Source: Stagonosporopsis chrysanthemi (taxonomy: Eukaryota > Ascomycota > Dothideomycetes > Pleosporales > Didymellaceae). From it: DNA of 64,000 nucleotides. The notes beneath the pieces were generated by a model that did no database searches, was not told the DNA's origin, and saw nothing but the letters and a program-made list of their open reading frames with translations. The position numbers and the translations under genes are program-made. The stretch lies in assembly GCA_022560025.1 (NCBI GenBank), contig JAFISE010000101.1:1-64000 (forward strand), written 5' to 3'. Position 1 is the stretch's first letter. Every line of letters begins with the position of its first letter. Shown piece after piece: positions 31,260 to 43,205 of this stretch.

Positions 31260-31787
31260 GGTGTTGCATGTGCAACATACAGGCTGGATGGATCTCGGAT
31301 TACTAATCTTGGTCCCGTGTGGAGTGGCTGTATCCAAGAAGGCGGGTGCCTAGCCTCTTTCAACTGCACCTGGACGGGCCTTTGTAATTCGACGCCGATG
31401 GCTAAGTTGGGACTACCAACGCAGTCAGGCACACAATCTCACACACAGTTCCCGCACATGCATGTCAAGGCTTAAGGTCGAGTCGAACAGGAGTTGAGAG
31501 GTGGCTGACGGCTGGTGCTTGAGGTGCAGGATCGAGAGCTGACTAACCTCGTGAAGCGAGCAGACACGCTTGTCATGCGGGGCATGCGCTCAACATCATC
31601 ATTGTTCACTGGCATCATGTCTTGTGTGTAACGCATAAATTCAGTCTCATCATTAGGGTATATGAAAATCCATGCAACAATCTTAACGGAAGGACCACTC
31701 AGCCATCATATCAACTCTGGTTGATACAGCCTGCATCTCTCGACACAGACTTTACCCCGTCCATTCCGAGTCCAACACGATAACCTA
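31260..31787. other. Intergenic, Ppo 3' end to regulator 5' end
   Basis: About 530 bp. It should hold the terminator of the oxygenase gene and the regulator promoter. No gene or named site seen. Confidence 0.45.
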
Positions 31788-34700
31788 CTACCGCGTGCTT
31801 GCATTCGTAGTAAGCCCATTCACTGCATCGCCATTGACATAGCCGTTAGAATATCCATTCGTGGTGCGCCCGTTTGAGTGCCCATTCACGCCGTTGACTC
31901 CGTTCACCACGGTCTCATCGTCGTAGTGCAGGGTGAGACTGGTAGGGATTGGACTTTCATTGGAAGCGGAGTCAAGGTAATGCCTCATGGTAATACCAGC
32001 AAGTTTGTGCTCCGTGATGGTAAAGCGGCCTTGCTTTCCCGGCGCGCGACGCACGTTCTTCAGCTTGAAGACTTCGCGCAAAGTGGCAGCGATGGACGGC
32101 CCCACCAACCGGGCTCCGAAGCAGAAGTGCAGGCCATGGCCAAGCAAAGTGTAATCTTTGAATGGGCGGTGGGGGTTCAGAATCTCAGGATCCGGGAATG
32201 CAAGAGGATCCATGGCAGCCTTGGACGTGGCGACCAGCACTGTGTGGCCCTTCTTGATGTTCACGGGCCCACGAGACCCGTCCATGACGGTGACATCTCG
32301 TGTCGCAACGCGAGGCAAACCCGGGACAACGCCCACGTGGCGCATGCCCTCGTAAACGAAGCCCTGCAGCTCGCGATCTGACGCCGCGGGATCCATGTGG
32401 GCCAGCTGGACGATGCGCTCCTTGTACTTCTCATAGCCAGGCTTGAGGTACAGGTCAATCAGCAGCGACGCTTGTTGCGTGATGTTGCCAGCAACAGGCG
32501 CACCCATACCGATGCAGTCGCCGACTTGATCTCCAATTGGCAGCTTTGTATCAGCCAGTGCTTTGTAGATGCGGTCAGCATGAGGGCCGACCTCGAAAGC
32601 GCTCCCCTTGGCCATCCAATCAACAACGCCCTCGAATCTACCCGTCTGCGTCTTGAGATGCGTCTCGAAGATCTGTCGCAAGGGCGCCGCCGCCTTCATT
32701 GCACCATCTCTCAGCTTCCATTCGTTGGCTGGCATGATGTTGAAGCTCTGATACATGAAGAGCACAAGATAGGCGGTGAAAGCTTCGTACAAGGATAGGA
32801 TACCCTTGGGCTGTTCTTGCGTTTTCAGAGGCAGAGCAAAGCGGTCTGCAAGCCACAGGATGGGCACGATGTTGGTCACGTCCCGAACAACGTCGATTGA
32901 GCGCCTACCCTTCGGTCCCTTGATTGAGTTCTTCAAGATCTGCTTGCGTACGTTTGTTGTGAAGAAATCGGTGATGTTCTTCTCGAAACCCTCCTCGAAA
33001 AATATCTTGTGGAGTATGCTAGAACGCTCGTCATGCTTCTTGGCCTCGTCCCAGCCGATCATAAAGTCATGTCCGGCGGTACAGTTGCGAATTGCAGCCT
33101 GATACATGACTACAAAGCTGTCGCGATCTTCAAAGACCTTCTTGCAGCCCTCTTGGGTCTGAACGCTGACAATATCGTAGTCGTTGGGGGGCCGCTTGAG
33201 ATCGTACTTCTCGAGGACCTTGTTCCCCTTCACGATACCCTTTGCTGCCTCCGGTGTGTAGAAAGGCAGCAGCGCATACGTCGAGGTACCGGTAAATCCA
33301 CCAGGAAGGCCTTGGAAGAGTAGCCTCGGGAGTACACCACCGTATGCTCCAGGTGTTGACTGTTGCAACAGGGCAGCACCCCAGTTTGTCAAAGTGTTGG
33401 CGTTGAAGTCGTAGCTGAGGAAGCGATCGCCACGAACGAGGGCAACAGCATCATCCAGAATGCCTCGTCCTGTGGTCTGTCCTGGACATACGCCGCTGCC
33501 TGGCATAGCAGGCTTGGTGCATTCGGCCATCAAGCCGGGGTACAGCTCCATGTTCTCAATATGGCCGTAGAGCAGCTCTGCAGCACGTGCGGTCTCTTTG
33601 TCGGAGGTCCAGTCCTCGAAAGTCTCATAAGGTTTCAAGTTCAGGTATCTGCGGAACTCATTGAGCGTGCAGACGTTGAACATGTCGCGCGCCTGCAGCT
33701 GGCCCATTATGTCCACGACCTTGAGGCTGGCCGGCGTGCCATGCGCGCCGAAAGCATGTGCAGGCTCTTCAATGCAGCTTTTGATCAGCTCGGCCAGCTC
33801 ACTGTCGTTGAAGCGTCCATCCGGACCTCTTTGGAGATTTCCAAAAGTCCAGTGCTTCGCTTCCACGCCAGGGGCGAAGAGCTTGTGGCCATAGACCTTC
33901 ATGACCTCATGGAACATCTCAACGGTCACATCGTCGATGCTGCCAAGGTTGGGATGTACGGAACGCACTATGTCCTCCATCCATCGATCATCGGCGGCAC
34001 TGAGTGCAGCATGCCAGTGGTAGAGAACTGCAAATTCGACGGACACAGCACTCCCAGTGCCACGTTCGACGCGGCTACCACCCTGCTTGATCTCTTTCCC
34101 AAGGTCGAGAGACCACTCTGAGTTCGCTCGAGGGGTGTTCAAAATTGCGGCAACATAGTCTTTGAGAACCACTGACGCGAAAAAGCCAACGTTGATGTTG
34201 CGCGTAATTTGGAAGATATCCTCGTCTTGCCTGTCACCATGTATTAGCGAGGTGTTGGTCACATGCTAAGTGGGGAGTATGCACCATTTCTTTTCCTTTT
34301 CGTTCAGCTGATCCCATGCCTTGTATTTGCCATCTTCGTTGACAGACAACAGTGACTCGGCGACGTGGTTGTGGTTCCTTGAGAACATAAGGAGCACCGC
34401 AACAACACCCGGTGGCATCATCATGATGCGCTCCGAAGCAATGGAGTCCGGCCAAATCAGGCCGTTCTCATATGTCCGGACTCGCGTCTGCTGCTTCTCC
34501 GTGTTTCCGTACAACGTACTGAGGTCTACATAGCTGGATGTTTCGTTTATCCAAGGGTTCTCTCTTGAGGTTTGGAAACACTCGTGGATGACTACTGTTG
34601 CGAACGAGAAGAAGAGTCGATTCAAGCCAGAGGGGTGTGGTCGGAAGGGACCGTCACGCTTCAGTAAAGCTTCGTAAACGTCCTCAACATTGGGTAAATT

Positions 34701-35210
34701 AGGCCCTGTGCGCTAAGTTAGCATTGTGTCTAAGAAAGAGACAGCTTACATGCCTTTCGGTTTGGAAGGTGGTACATTGCGCGCATAAGGCGAACCAGCC
34801 TTGCCCATCTCTGGGTTCCAAGGGTTGTTCCCGCTGCCATCATGTTGACGATACCGTGCGGTAGGCCCAGCCATAGTGGGCGTCGGGTGCGGAAGATCGT
34901 GCCATAGCATGGCAATGAAGCCATCCGAGACTTTTGCACTCAAACCGCTGTTCAGCGGCAATCCCTGGAGCATCTCAACGCCATGTTCCAGCATGAGATC
35001 TTTGTCGTCTAAAGGTTCACCGGAAGCCAGGGTTGTGATGGCTTCGACAGCAAATTTAGCATTCTTGAGCCCAAGGTTCCTGATGTCGTCTTTGATTGCG
35101 GTCTTCTCAACGCTCTTCATACCGCTTGCTGCCTCATCCGATCGACCATCGCTGGCCTTCGTAGGCTTCTTCCTAATCGTACCCAGTAACGACCGCAGTT
35201 GACTGGGCAT
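31788..35210 (-). CDS. Psi-producing oxygenase / linoleate diol synthase (dioxygenase-P450 fusion)
   Basis: Ppo enzymes oxygenate linoleic or oleic acid in a haem peroxidase domain and rearrange the hydroperoxide in a P450 domain, making oxylipins that steer sporulation. Exons 35210-34754, 34705-34285 and 34230-31788 give 1106 aa, the family length. The distal haem His is about residue 193 (TVVIHECFQTS). The catalytic Tyr and proximal His are in LYHWH (Tyr about 363). In the P450 half the ExxR motif is EGMR. The Cys ligand is present at about 996 (GHGLHFCFGARL), unlike PpoC-type enzymes that lost it, so a diol-synthase (PpoA-like) activity is favoured. The C-terminal 40 residues are Asn-Gly repeats. 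The first intron must be read as GC-AG to keep the frame. The position-specific product cannot be predicted. Confidence 0.93.
34706..34753 (-). other. Non-canonical GC-AG intron in the Ppo gene
   Basis: Reading the donor as AAAG/GCATGT (intron 34753-34706, 48 nt, CTAAC branch, CACAG acceptor) joins PPSKPK-G-PNLPNVEDV in frame. The only nearby GT donor, four bases further (GTAAGC), leaves the next exon out of frame. Confidence 0.72.
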
Positions 35211-36920
35211 AGTGAAGGCAGGCACGCGTACTACGTGCAGGGGCAGGCAACAGGTAAAGAAGGCAGTGGAAACGATAGTGTAGAGGTAAGGAACATGAAA
35301 CGCGGGGGGAATTCTTGGGGCAAGGGCAGCTTTGAGGGACAGACATGCGGTATGTTCAGCAATATCTCTTCACAGCGTGAGCAACGCTCTGACCCCGATG
35401 CTGATCACCAGCAAGTATGATGCTGTGTTTTGGTCGGCGAACGTCTTGCAGGACCCACCCATTCAAGGTACATGGTATTGTGCCCATGTTGGCAATCTTG
35501 GTAGTCTTGAGTTGCGCTGTGTCCAAGCTTGTGACAGCTGCAGTGGGGCGATTCCCATTGGTGGCTGGCTGAGTGGAGTGCAGCTTCACATGCAACCACT
35601 CGCTACCAGAAGCTATATTGGATCTCGATGCGATGCACTAAATATCATTTTCTGGCTCGTTACAGATGGAAGCTCCACTTTGTTGATCATGTCGGGCTCG
35701 CCAATCGTTGCAAGGTCGCAGACGCTACTGTGTGGAGCAAATGAGATTGCACGCTGCTGCCATTGGTCACTCAATACAGTGGGATATACAAACGCAGATC
35801 GTTGGTGATAAATGGTACAGTACACGGCGGGCGACGGCCCAACGCGGTAGTCAGTAGTCTTCGCGGACGGCATTCCGCCAGCATCTGGGATTGGCAGATT
35901 CCGACCGCGTTCAGGCCTCAGAACAGTGATCGGCATATCGAGTCAGAGAGTGTTGGGGTTGATGACACAACTGCATATATTTTGTATGCATGCCATGATC
36001 GGCACACGAATCTCACGTTGAGTAGCGCCGCGGCACGTAGTCGCACCTGGGAGACGAGCACGACGGGTTGCCCGTTCAGCCGGTGGAGCTTGCGCACAAT
36101 ACTTGTGCACACACAGAAGCGACCAGGTTGGCACAGTCGGCACGATCCGAAGGAGAAATAATCATGGGACAGATACCCGGGTTGCTGCTGATCGATTGAG
36201 CTGGACGGCCCGCTTCCTCCATTGTGGGGCCGACAAAGCACCCTAGCCCGATCAGTATCAGGTTGATTTCCAACATCGCCGAATTTATTCGACGATCTGC
36301 TCGAGGACCAACATGATCGATCAGCAACCCTGCAGCTGTGAGTGCTCGGCTCAGGCCAATCGCTAGCCCGGAGGTTATGACAGCGCGCATCTTACTCTTC
36401 TTGTCCCATCATGAGCACCGCTTGCAGCAGTTCCCCACTCTCGAAAGCTACGCAGTGCCTTCATCTGGAAACCAATAGGCATAAGCCAGCCTTGTTGAAT
36501 ACGTGTGGCCGGCTGCAATCAAATCAATGTGACGCAAGAGGACCTCTCAGCTGCCGTGTAGCACATGGCTCTGCCCAGATATGAACTCCCGCAAAGTGGA
36601 GCGGGCAACAAGCTTGTAGAACACAAGTTGATCACCAGCACATGCATGGTGGCTGACAGTGCTTTAGCGGCACGCTGTACCGATCCCGAATGGTATGAAC
36701 TCCCAGGTGGGATCGCCTAGCACGGTCGTAGCTCCTGTATGCAAGAGACGTCCTTGCCACTGAAAATCCCGGTCGATAGCTGCGTGTGTGAGAGTTATCG
36801 TTTCCTTACTTCTCTTCTTGTCGCGCTTGCCGCTCTTGCAAAATAGTGCAACAAGAAACAGAACAACAACTTCCCCAAGATTCCGCATCGCGTGCAGTCT
36901 CTCGCTCGCGGTACGACAAC
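35211..36920. other. 1.7-kb interval between the Ppo and DUF2235 genes
   Basis: Divergent genes flank this region, so it carries both promoters. Open frames of up to 158 codons (35332-35808, plus) have no domain and look like chance. No repeat or RNA gene recognised. Confidence 0.45.
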
Positions 36921-39055
36921 ATGGACTCCGCCTCTCCTTTCCAAGGTCCCATACAACGCCGAAGCCATGCTCGCAAGCAATTTGTTCTTTGCTTCGATGG
37001 CACAGGGAACAAGTTCAGCGGCACGGATTCAGACTCGAATATTCTTAAAATCTATCGTATGCTTGATCGCAATGGCGACGACCAGTTTCATTACTACCAA
37101 CCTGGCATTGGAACATACGTCGCGCAGGCCAACACCTCCATGTCAAGGGCCGGACGCATGAAACGGTTTAAGCACTGGTACGCAAAGGCGAAAGACAGCG
37201 CTATTGGCACTTCTTTTGACCTCCACGTAATGGCAGGCTACCGGGTAAGTCTATACCATCTTGGACGTTTTCTACAAACACATCGCATGCAACAGTACAT
37301 TTGACAGGTCGTCCGAAAGCGGATGCCGTGTCAAGCCCTAATGCAGGCTGAACTGATGAATGTTGCAGTTTTTGATGAGATACTACACGCCCGGTGATGA
37401 CATTTTCTTTTTTGGATTCTCTAGAGGCGCCTACACTGCCCGTTTCCTGGCAGAAATGCTTGACCACGTTGGTCTACTCTCGGTGAGTCATCTGCACATG
37501 TCACTCGAGTACAATACTGACGGAACCAGGCTGGAAACGAGGAGATGTGCCAATTCGCCTGGAAGTACGTCGTGTAAACTCCAATCCAAATTCGATGCTA
37601 ATCAAGTCTACAGGACCTTCCAGAAATGGCAATGCCGGCTGGAGAGTAACGAAGAGGAGAAGAAAGAGAAGAAGAAGCTTCTCGAATACATGTGTGCTTT
37701 CAGAGAGACCTTCAGTCGTCCAGTGCGCGCGATCCGATTCCTTGGTCTCTTTGACACTGTAAACAGCGTTCCGCACTTTGAGAACGCATGGATGCAGCGC
37801 AGCAAGTTTCCTTACACGGCACGAAGTTCAGCCCGCGTGATACGCCACGCCGTGTCTATTGACGAGCGACGCGCAAAATTCCGCCAGGACCTCATTTCTC
37901 AAGCGAAACCTGACCGTGCTATGCTCTATAAACGTCATCGTCGCCTGCACCACAACCCGGGGAACTTTGGCGGTGACGGTAAAGATGACGAAGAGCCTAG
38001 GGGCCGTCGCGATACTCTTGCCCCACCAGAGAACTATCGAAATCCACACGAGACTTCGGGAGTGCGTAACCTGAGCCCCAACTACTCGTGTAGTAACGTG
38101 TCGGTGCAGTCGACCGATCCGATCCACACTCAAGGCTCATGGGACGAAGATGAGGGAGAACAAGATATTCAAGAGGTGTGGTTTCCCGGTTGTCACGCAG
38201 TAAGTCCACTCTCATGAGTTCGAGATGGGGCAATTTAACAGTATTCAGGATATTGGAGGTGGCTGGCCCCTCGATTCGGGCCATGAAGCTGCGTTGAGCC
38301 ATGTACCCCTTGTATGGATGGTTCGCGAAGCTCAGAAGGCCGGCCTAGAATTCGACGAAGAGAAGCTTTTAGCTTTGAACTGCTGCCATGAAGACAAAAC
38401 TTCGAATGGCTTGAAGCCCCAAGCGGCCATACCTGCCATTGAAGTTGATCCAGCTTCGCCAGACCTCACAACCGGTGAACTGAACGGAGATGCCAGTACG
38501 AACAGCGTGACGACCGACTTCATCGACGAGAAAAACACCCTGGACCACCATCGCAGCCATCCAGATACAATCTTCCACAAGAAGCTTCACTACGCTGCAA
38601 CTCAGGGCCGCATCCACGATGTGCTCCAGTTCGACAATGGCGCCGCAACAATGGGCGTCGTGTCTTGGAATATCATGGAGTATCTACCCTTCCGGCGCAT
38701 GGATCTCTGCGAGGACGGGTCATGGAAAGCTATCAGATGGCCTCTGCCTAAGGGTGAGACGCGCGATATCCCCGCTAACGCCCACATTCACTCCAGCGTC
38801 ATCAAGCGCATGCTGGCAGATCCGAACTATCGGCCTGGCAACCTGATCGTTGGTGGTGGTGGCAGGGGTGTGAGGAAAGCACCTGACGATTTGGGCATCG
38901 GCAAGTGGGTGTGCTGCTGTGAAGATGGTCATCCTGTGGGTGAGTGCTTTGTCAGGAAGGAGAAGCCGGTCAGGAAGGCGACAGAAGCCAGCTCGCATTC
39001 TAATGTGATGCCAAGTGGGCCGCAAGGGAATTACTTTTCTGGGAGGAATCTTTGA
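36921..39055 (+). CDS. DUF2235 alpha/beta-hydrolase-like protein
   Basis: DUF2235 proteins share the fold of bacterial Tle1-type phospholipases; fungal members are mostly uncharacterised. Five exons (36921-37244, 37369-37482, 37530-37564, 37614-38199, 38249-39055) give 621 aa. The N-terminal signature is KQFVLCFDGTGNKF. The nucleophile elbow is FFFGFSRGAYTARFLAEML. A following block reads RAIRFLGLFDTVNSVPHFENAW and HAVSIDERRAKF. The candidate catalytic Asp is in FDTV and the His in HAVSIDE or GCHAD. EVWFPGCHA-DIGGGW is restored by the last splice. The central part has a Lys/Glu-rich insert (EEEKKEKKKLLE). Exon 3 is only 35 nt. The ATG at 36921 is the first in frame after a long leader. Confidence 0.9.
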
Positions 39056-39329
39056 GGAAGTCACCGGGGTGAAGGGACAATTTGCACGTAGCCTATTCAT
39101 ACCTACGTCCTATCCGTATGTCTAAAGAATCATCTCGAAATCGGTTTTGCTGGTAACTCTTACAATCCTTGGCCTCGCAAAACTAACGGCCCTATCTGGA
39201 GCACAGGCTTTGGGCGATTGCAAATCAAGCTCCACTCAACGTCGACAGGAAATCATCTTCCTCGTCATTGATCGTCATTCTCATCATACCGTTCTCCACC
39301 TCTGCATCAAGACCCTCATTATCATCATC

Positions 39330-40738
39330 CTAGTCATCGACCCCCGTAGGCATTTCGTCCTCACCATGAGCATCCTCTCGGCCACCAAGGAACATAAACG
39401 CGCGTTCAGAGTCTATAGAATGCAGCGTTTGTACACGATACTCAGCGTCGTCACCAAAAGCTTTGGATGCAAGCGTAGCATTGTCTGACTCGCACTGGGC
39501 CCTAGCTCTCCGGAACCCGGTCTTCATGTGTCGTCTACTCTTTACCTTGTCCGTATGTTGATTTCCGAGGTTGTCCGTGAAGGTTGGAAGCAGAGTAGGT
39601 ACGTCTATCGCATAAGAAACGAGGGCATTACGTGCTGCTGCCGCTTTTCGGCATGCATCGATACGTACCTGTTCCCTCGCGTTGCATTTCGCCTGTTTCA
39701 ATGATTGTTCGTGTTTCTTGGACTGTATGACCTGTGCTATGTTGCGTGCCGCAGCTAGAATGTTTGCGTTCTCGTTCTCGATGTCCTTGATCATGTCGCA
39801 GAATGTGCTGTACTGCGGATCATACTGCGGGTCGGAGAAGTACTTCTTGAAGCTTTCGATCTGCGATGTGGTCCAGCTTGTGTACTCGTGATGCAGCACA
39901 GCGGCTACAATCGTTTGCTTCATAGCACCATCCTCGTCGACGCACCATCGGGCTGATGATTCATGTGGGGTGAAGCATGCGTTCACACATTCGGCAACCA
40001 TTGCCAGCGTTGCCAGCGTGGGCCGTTGCAAGGACTCGTTGAGGAAGTGCAGCAGCTTGCCTCGAGAAGCTGTCTTCAAATCTTCGTACTGCAGCAGCTC
40101 GCCGAGAGCGTACATGCGCAGATGAAATTCATGGTCTGCGCTAGTGGCTTCTTGCACACTCGACCCGGAGAGAATGACAAAAGGGCTCTTAATGGTCTCA
40201 ACTGTTGTTCTACCCTTATTCGGTGGTACTCTGTCGTAGTCTTTGGTGTAAAGGAATGTGACGAGTCGATCAACCAGGATGTGATGACACTCGCGTGGCA
40301 GTGTGATCGACGCCGGCGGGTAGTGCTGCGTGGTCTATCCTAGCCTTGAGCAACGTTGTCATGGCCGATGGGATGATACTGCGCTTACAAGGCCTGGAAA
40401 TACTTGTTCTTCTAGATACTTGGGACCACCTGCGAGCATGATCGAATGGATTGGGAATCGCATCCCGCCCTCGGTGATAAGGGTAAGGTCGCGACCAATC
40501 TCGAGCTTGAGCAAATGACGCGCATGCCTGTCCGATAGGATGAGTCGAGAGGTACTGTTCCAGGCTGAAGTACTTACTGTGTCTGCTGCTGCAGCATCCG
40601 ATGGTCTGTTTGTGTGGGTCTTGCATGCTTCTGCAGCAAAGCGCGTGCGTCTTCGTAGACAAGTGCCTCAGAAGGTTTAGCGGCTGTGGTTCTGGCAGGG
40701 AGAGCCGACCCTTCAGACGATGCTATGTCGATATCCAT
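39330..40738 (-). CDS. BTB/POZ-domain protein
   Basis: BTB domains mediate dimerisation and often bind Cullin-3 ligases; this fungal type usually has no second named domain. Three exons (40738-40578, 40527-40389, 40325-39330; introns of 50 and 63 nt) give 431 aa. The BTB core is GRDLTLITEGGMRFPIHSIMLAGGPKYLEEQVFPG, joined by splicing to HYPPASITLPRECHHILVDRLVTFLYTKDYD. It ends with the family helix FHLRMYALGELLQYEDLKTASRGKLLHFL. The second half is helical, with a basic stretch (QSKKHEQSLKQAKCNAREQVRIDACRKAAAARN). A tail follows with HMKTGFRRARAQCESDNATLASKAF. The gene converges on the DUF2235 gene (274 bp between stops). Confidence 0.87.
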
Positions 40739-40965
40739 AGCAAAGGTCAAGGTACAGACAATTCAAGCGTGTGGGCGTAGGCTGAGGAGGGGGCAAAGGT
40801 CAAGTGAGAGCAAAAGCGAAGGGTCTGTTAGTCGGGTTGCCATGCAACGACGCATCTGTCTTTCACTTTCCTCGCTCTTGCCTCATACGGTGCGTTGCAA
40901 ACAGTGTTTCCCTCGTAAAGGCAACAAAGCATACACAGTTCATACAATCATAACTCTGCTCCAGT

Positions 40966-41853
40966 CTAGAATGTAGGCCGCGTCCTTTCGCCCTTCCAGA
41001 ACCCCATGACCTCTCCAGTCTCGCCCACCCAACCCTTGACTCCGCCAAACACCTGCTTGGCCATACCCTGGTTGGTTCCGCTCCTCGCTCTCCTCTTGCC
41101 GGCACCACCCCCTGCAGTCGCGGTCGCACTGCCAAAGCCACTCGGTGTCGCACCTGGTGTTATGTAACTACTTCCATCTCCTGTGGCATATTCAGAGCCC
41201 ATCGATGGAAGAACGTTTTCGCCTGCTGAGAGCGATACGAAGAGAGCGAATGGCACAAGCCATACGCACAGGCCGAAGTAGGATGCAATCTCGGTGAACG
41301 TGGGGATGTCAGGGCGGTCGTAAGGGTAGTTCGAGTACGTATTTGACGAAGGCGAAGGCGCGCTGAAGTGGCGGAACCAAAGGTAGTGGTTAGCTATCAC
41401 CAGGCCTGCAAAAACGTCAGTACATTACCCTCTACTCTGCGTTACCACAATGGGGCGCTGGATGAGCTCTGATATGGGCGACGTACCGCAGGATAGCAAG
41501 AAGAGCGGATCGGTGAGCTTGACGATTGGGAAGCGTCGCAGGTTCTGCGCATAGACAACATGGCTGACGATACTAAGAGCGCTGAGTCCAATAGGGAAAC
41601 CGTCAACGAGGATAAGGAGGGCTTGGATGGCGATTACACCGTAGATAAGGCGGGTGAGAAGCTTCTTCGCGAAGACTGTATGCTCTTCGACAAGTTCGGA
41701 AAGATAGTAGAGTCCGGAAGCTGTTACACCAGTTAGTAAAGCCCATTGCACAATACGAGTGATGTAATGAGCTGAGTAGTTACCTATTGCTAACGTCAGG
41801 AAGGCAAAGCCCAGTATGACCCCAACGTATCCAAGTGCTGGTAATATCCACAT
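40966..41853 (-). CDS. SVP26: SVP26/TEX261-family ER-Golgi membrane protein
   Basis: Svp26 is a COPII cargo adaptor that keeps or packages type II membrane glycosyltransferases between ER and Golgi. Three exons (41853-41784, 41720-41487, 41405-40966; introns of 63 and 81 nt) give 247 aa. The family start MWILPALGYVGVILGFAFLTLAI is followed after splicing by ASGLYYLSELVEEHT, LTRLIYGVIAIQALLILVDG and ALSIVSHVVYAQNLRRFPIV. The third exon gives GLVIANHYLWFRHFS. Four or five membrane segments are visible. The C terminus is Gly/Ser/Thr-rich and basic, probably cytosolic. It shares a 255-bp divergent promoter with BUD23. Confidence 0.93.
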
Positions 41854-42108
41854 TTTGGCTAAGAAGTATGAGTTTTGGAGGCTTGACGGCTTTCCAGGTA
41901 CCTGAGCAGCGATGAGGTCAAAGGTGGCATTAAGCTCGGAATAAGCGGGGCCTTTGGAGGTGTGATTGGTGCGGGTTCAACGTGGGGTTTCGGCCTAGCC
42001 CACCAAAAAGTTATGCTCGATCTCGAAGTCAATACGAAACCACGGAACGAACAGCACCACGCCTCTAAGTCGCCATACTTCCTCACCAGTTAATATACTA
42101 CGGCAACC
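41854..42108. promoter_or_regulatory. Divergent promoter, SVP26 / BUD23
   Basis: 255 bp between two start codons facing away from each other. No motif can be named with confidence. Confidence 0.5.
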
Positions 42109-42997
42109 ATGTCGCGCCCCGAAGATATCCTGTTCGTCCTTCCGCAGCCTTCAACACACCCGAACTAACACCCGCAGACCGCCCGACCTGCACTACAATG
42201 ATGTGGAATCGCGCAAATACACCACTTCCTCGCGAATCCAGCGCATTCAAGCCGATATGACGCACCGTGCGCTTGATCTTATCGGTCTGACCCAACCCTC
42301 CATGATCCTCGACGTTGGCTGCGGCTCGTGCCTGTCTGGCGAAATCCTCTCACAAACGGTTGAAGAAGGCACACCCGCGGGTCCACACGTATGGATAGGC
42401 TTTGATATCAGCGCGTCCATGCTGGGCGTTGCGCTCGAGAAGGAGGTCGAGGGGGATCTGCTGCTGGCAGATGCAGGACAGGGCGTGCCATTTCGCCCAG
42501 GTACATTCGACGCTGCGATCAGCATCAGTGCTATCCAGTGGCTGTGCCAGGCGGAGACAAGTGAGGACAGTCCAGCAGGGAGACTAAGCAGGTTCTTCAA
42601 CCAGCTGTACGCAAGTCTGAAGCGAGGCGGAAGGGCGTGCCTCCAGTTTTACCCCAAGAACGATGACCAGAAGAAGATGGTGGCACAGGCGGCAATCAAA
42701 GCTGGCTTCGGCGCTGGCTTGCTTGAGGACGACCCCGGAACAAAGAGCGCGAAGACGTACCTTGTGCTCACTGTGGGTGGAGGCAATCTGGACGGCGACA
42801 TTACGGGTGTAGTGCGCGGAATGGAGGGTGTTGATGTCATGGAGACGCGACGAAAAGCTGGAACAATGAAGAGAGGCGAAGACAAGAAGGGTAGCAAGGG
42901 CTGGATCTTGAAGAAAAAGGAGCAGCAGAAGGCACAAGGCAAGGTTGTGAAGGCATCTTCCAAATACACCGGCAGAAAGAGGAGGATCCAATTCTAG
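42109..42997 (+). CDS. BUD23: 18S rRNA (guanine-N7) methyltransferase Bud23
   Basis: Bud23 with Trm112 makes m7G in 18S rRNA and aids 40S maturation. A 23-nt first exon (42109-42131) and exon 2 (42178-42997) are split by a 46-nt intron with CTAAC, giving 280 aa. The start MSRPEDIL-PPDLHYNDVESRKYTTSSRI is typical. SAM motif I is MILDVGCGSCLSGEIL; later motifs are WIGFDISASML, LLADAGQGVPFRPGTFDAAISISAIQWLC and RGGRACLQFYP. The WBS_methylT C-terminal tail is strongly basic (GWILKKKEQQKAQGKV, GRKRRIQF). All expected parts are intact. Confidence 0.95.
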
Positions 42998-43205
42998 AAG
43001 AAAAGTGTTTACGATACCATTACCATGCATAGCGAGGCGTTTGGGTTTCGGCATATCCAGGAGGGTATAAGAATGTCAATTCAATCATGCAGCATGCTAT
43101 ATACCAACTAGAAGTACAGCTCTATCCACAATCCGCTGAACTAGTTGTACAAGTGTAGAGCATCCAATCATCGTGCAAAACGAGATGCGCCAGTGTTACC
43201 TAGAC

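Noticed and set aside
33363..34121. 252-codon plus-strand frame
   Set aside because: Antisense to the oxygenase catalytic region; no domain.
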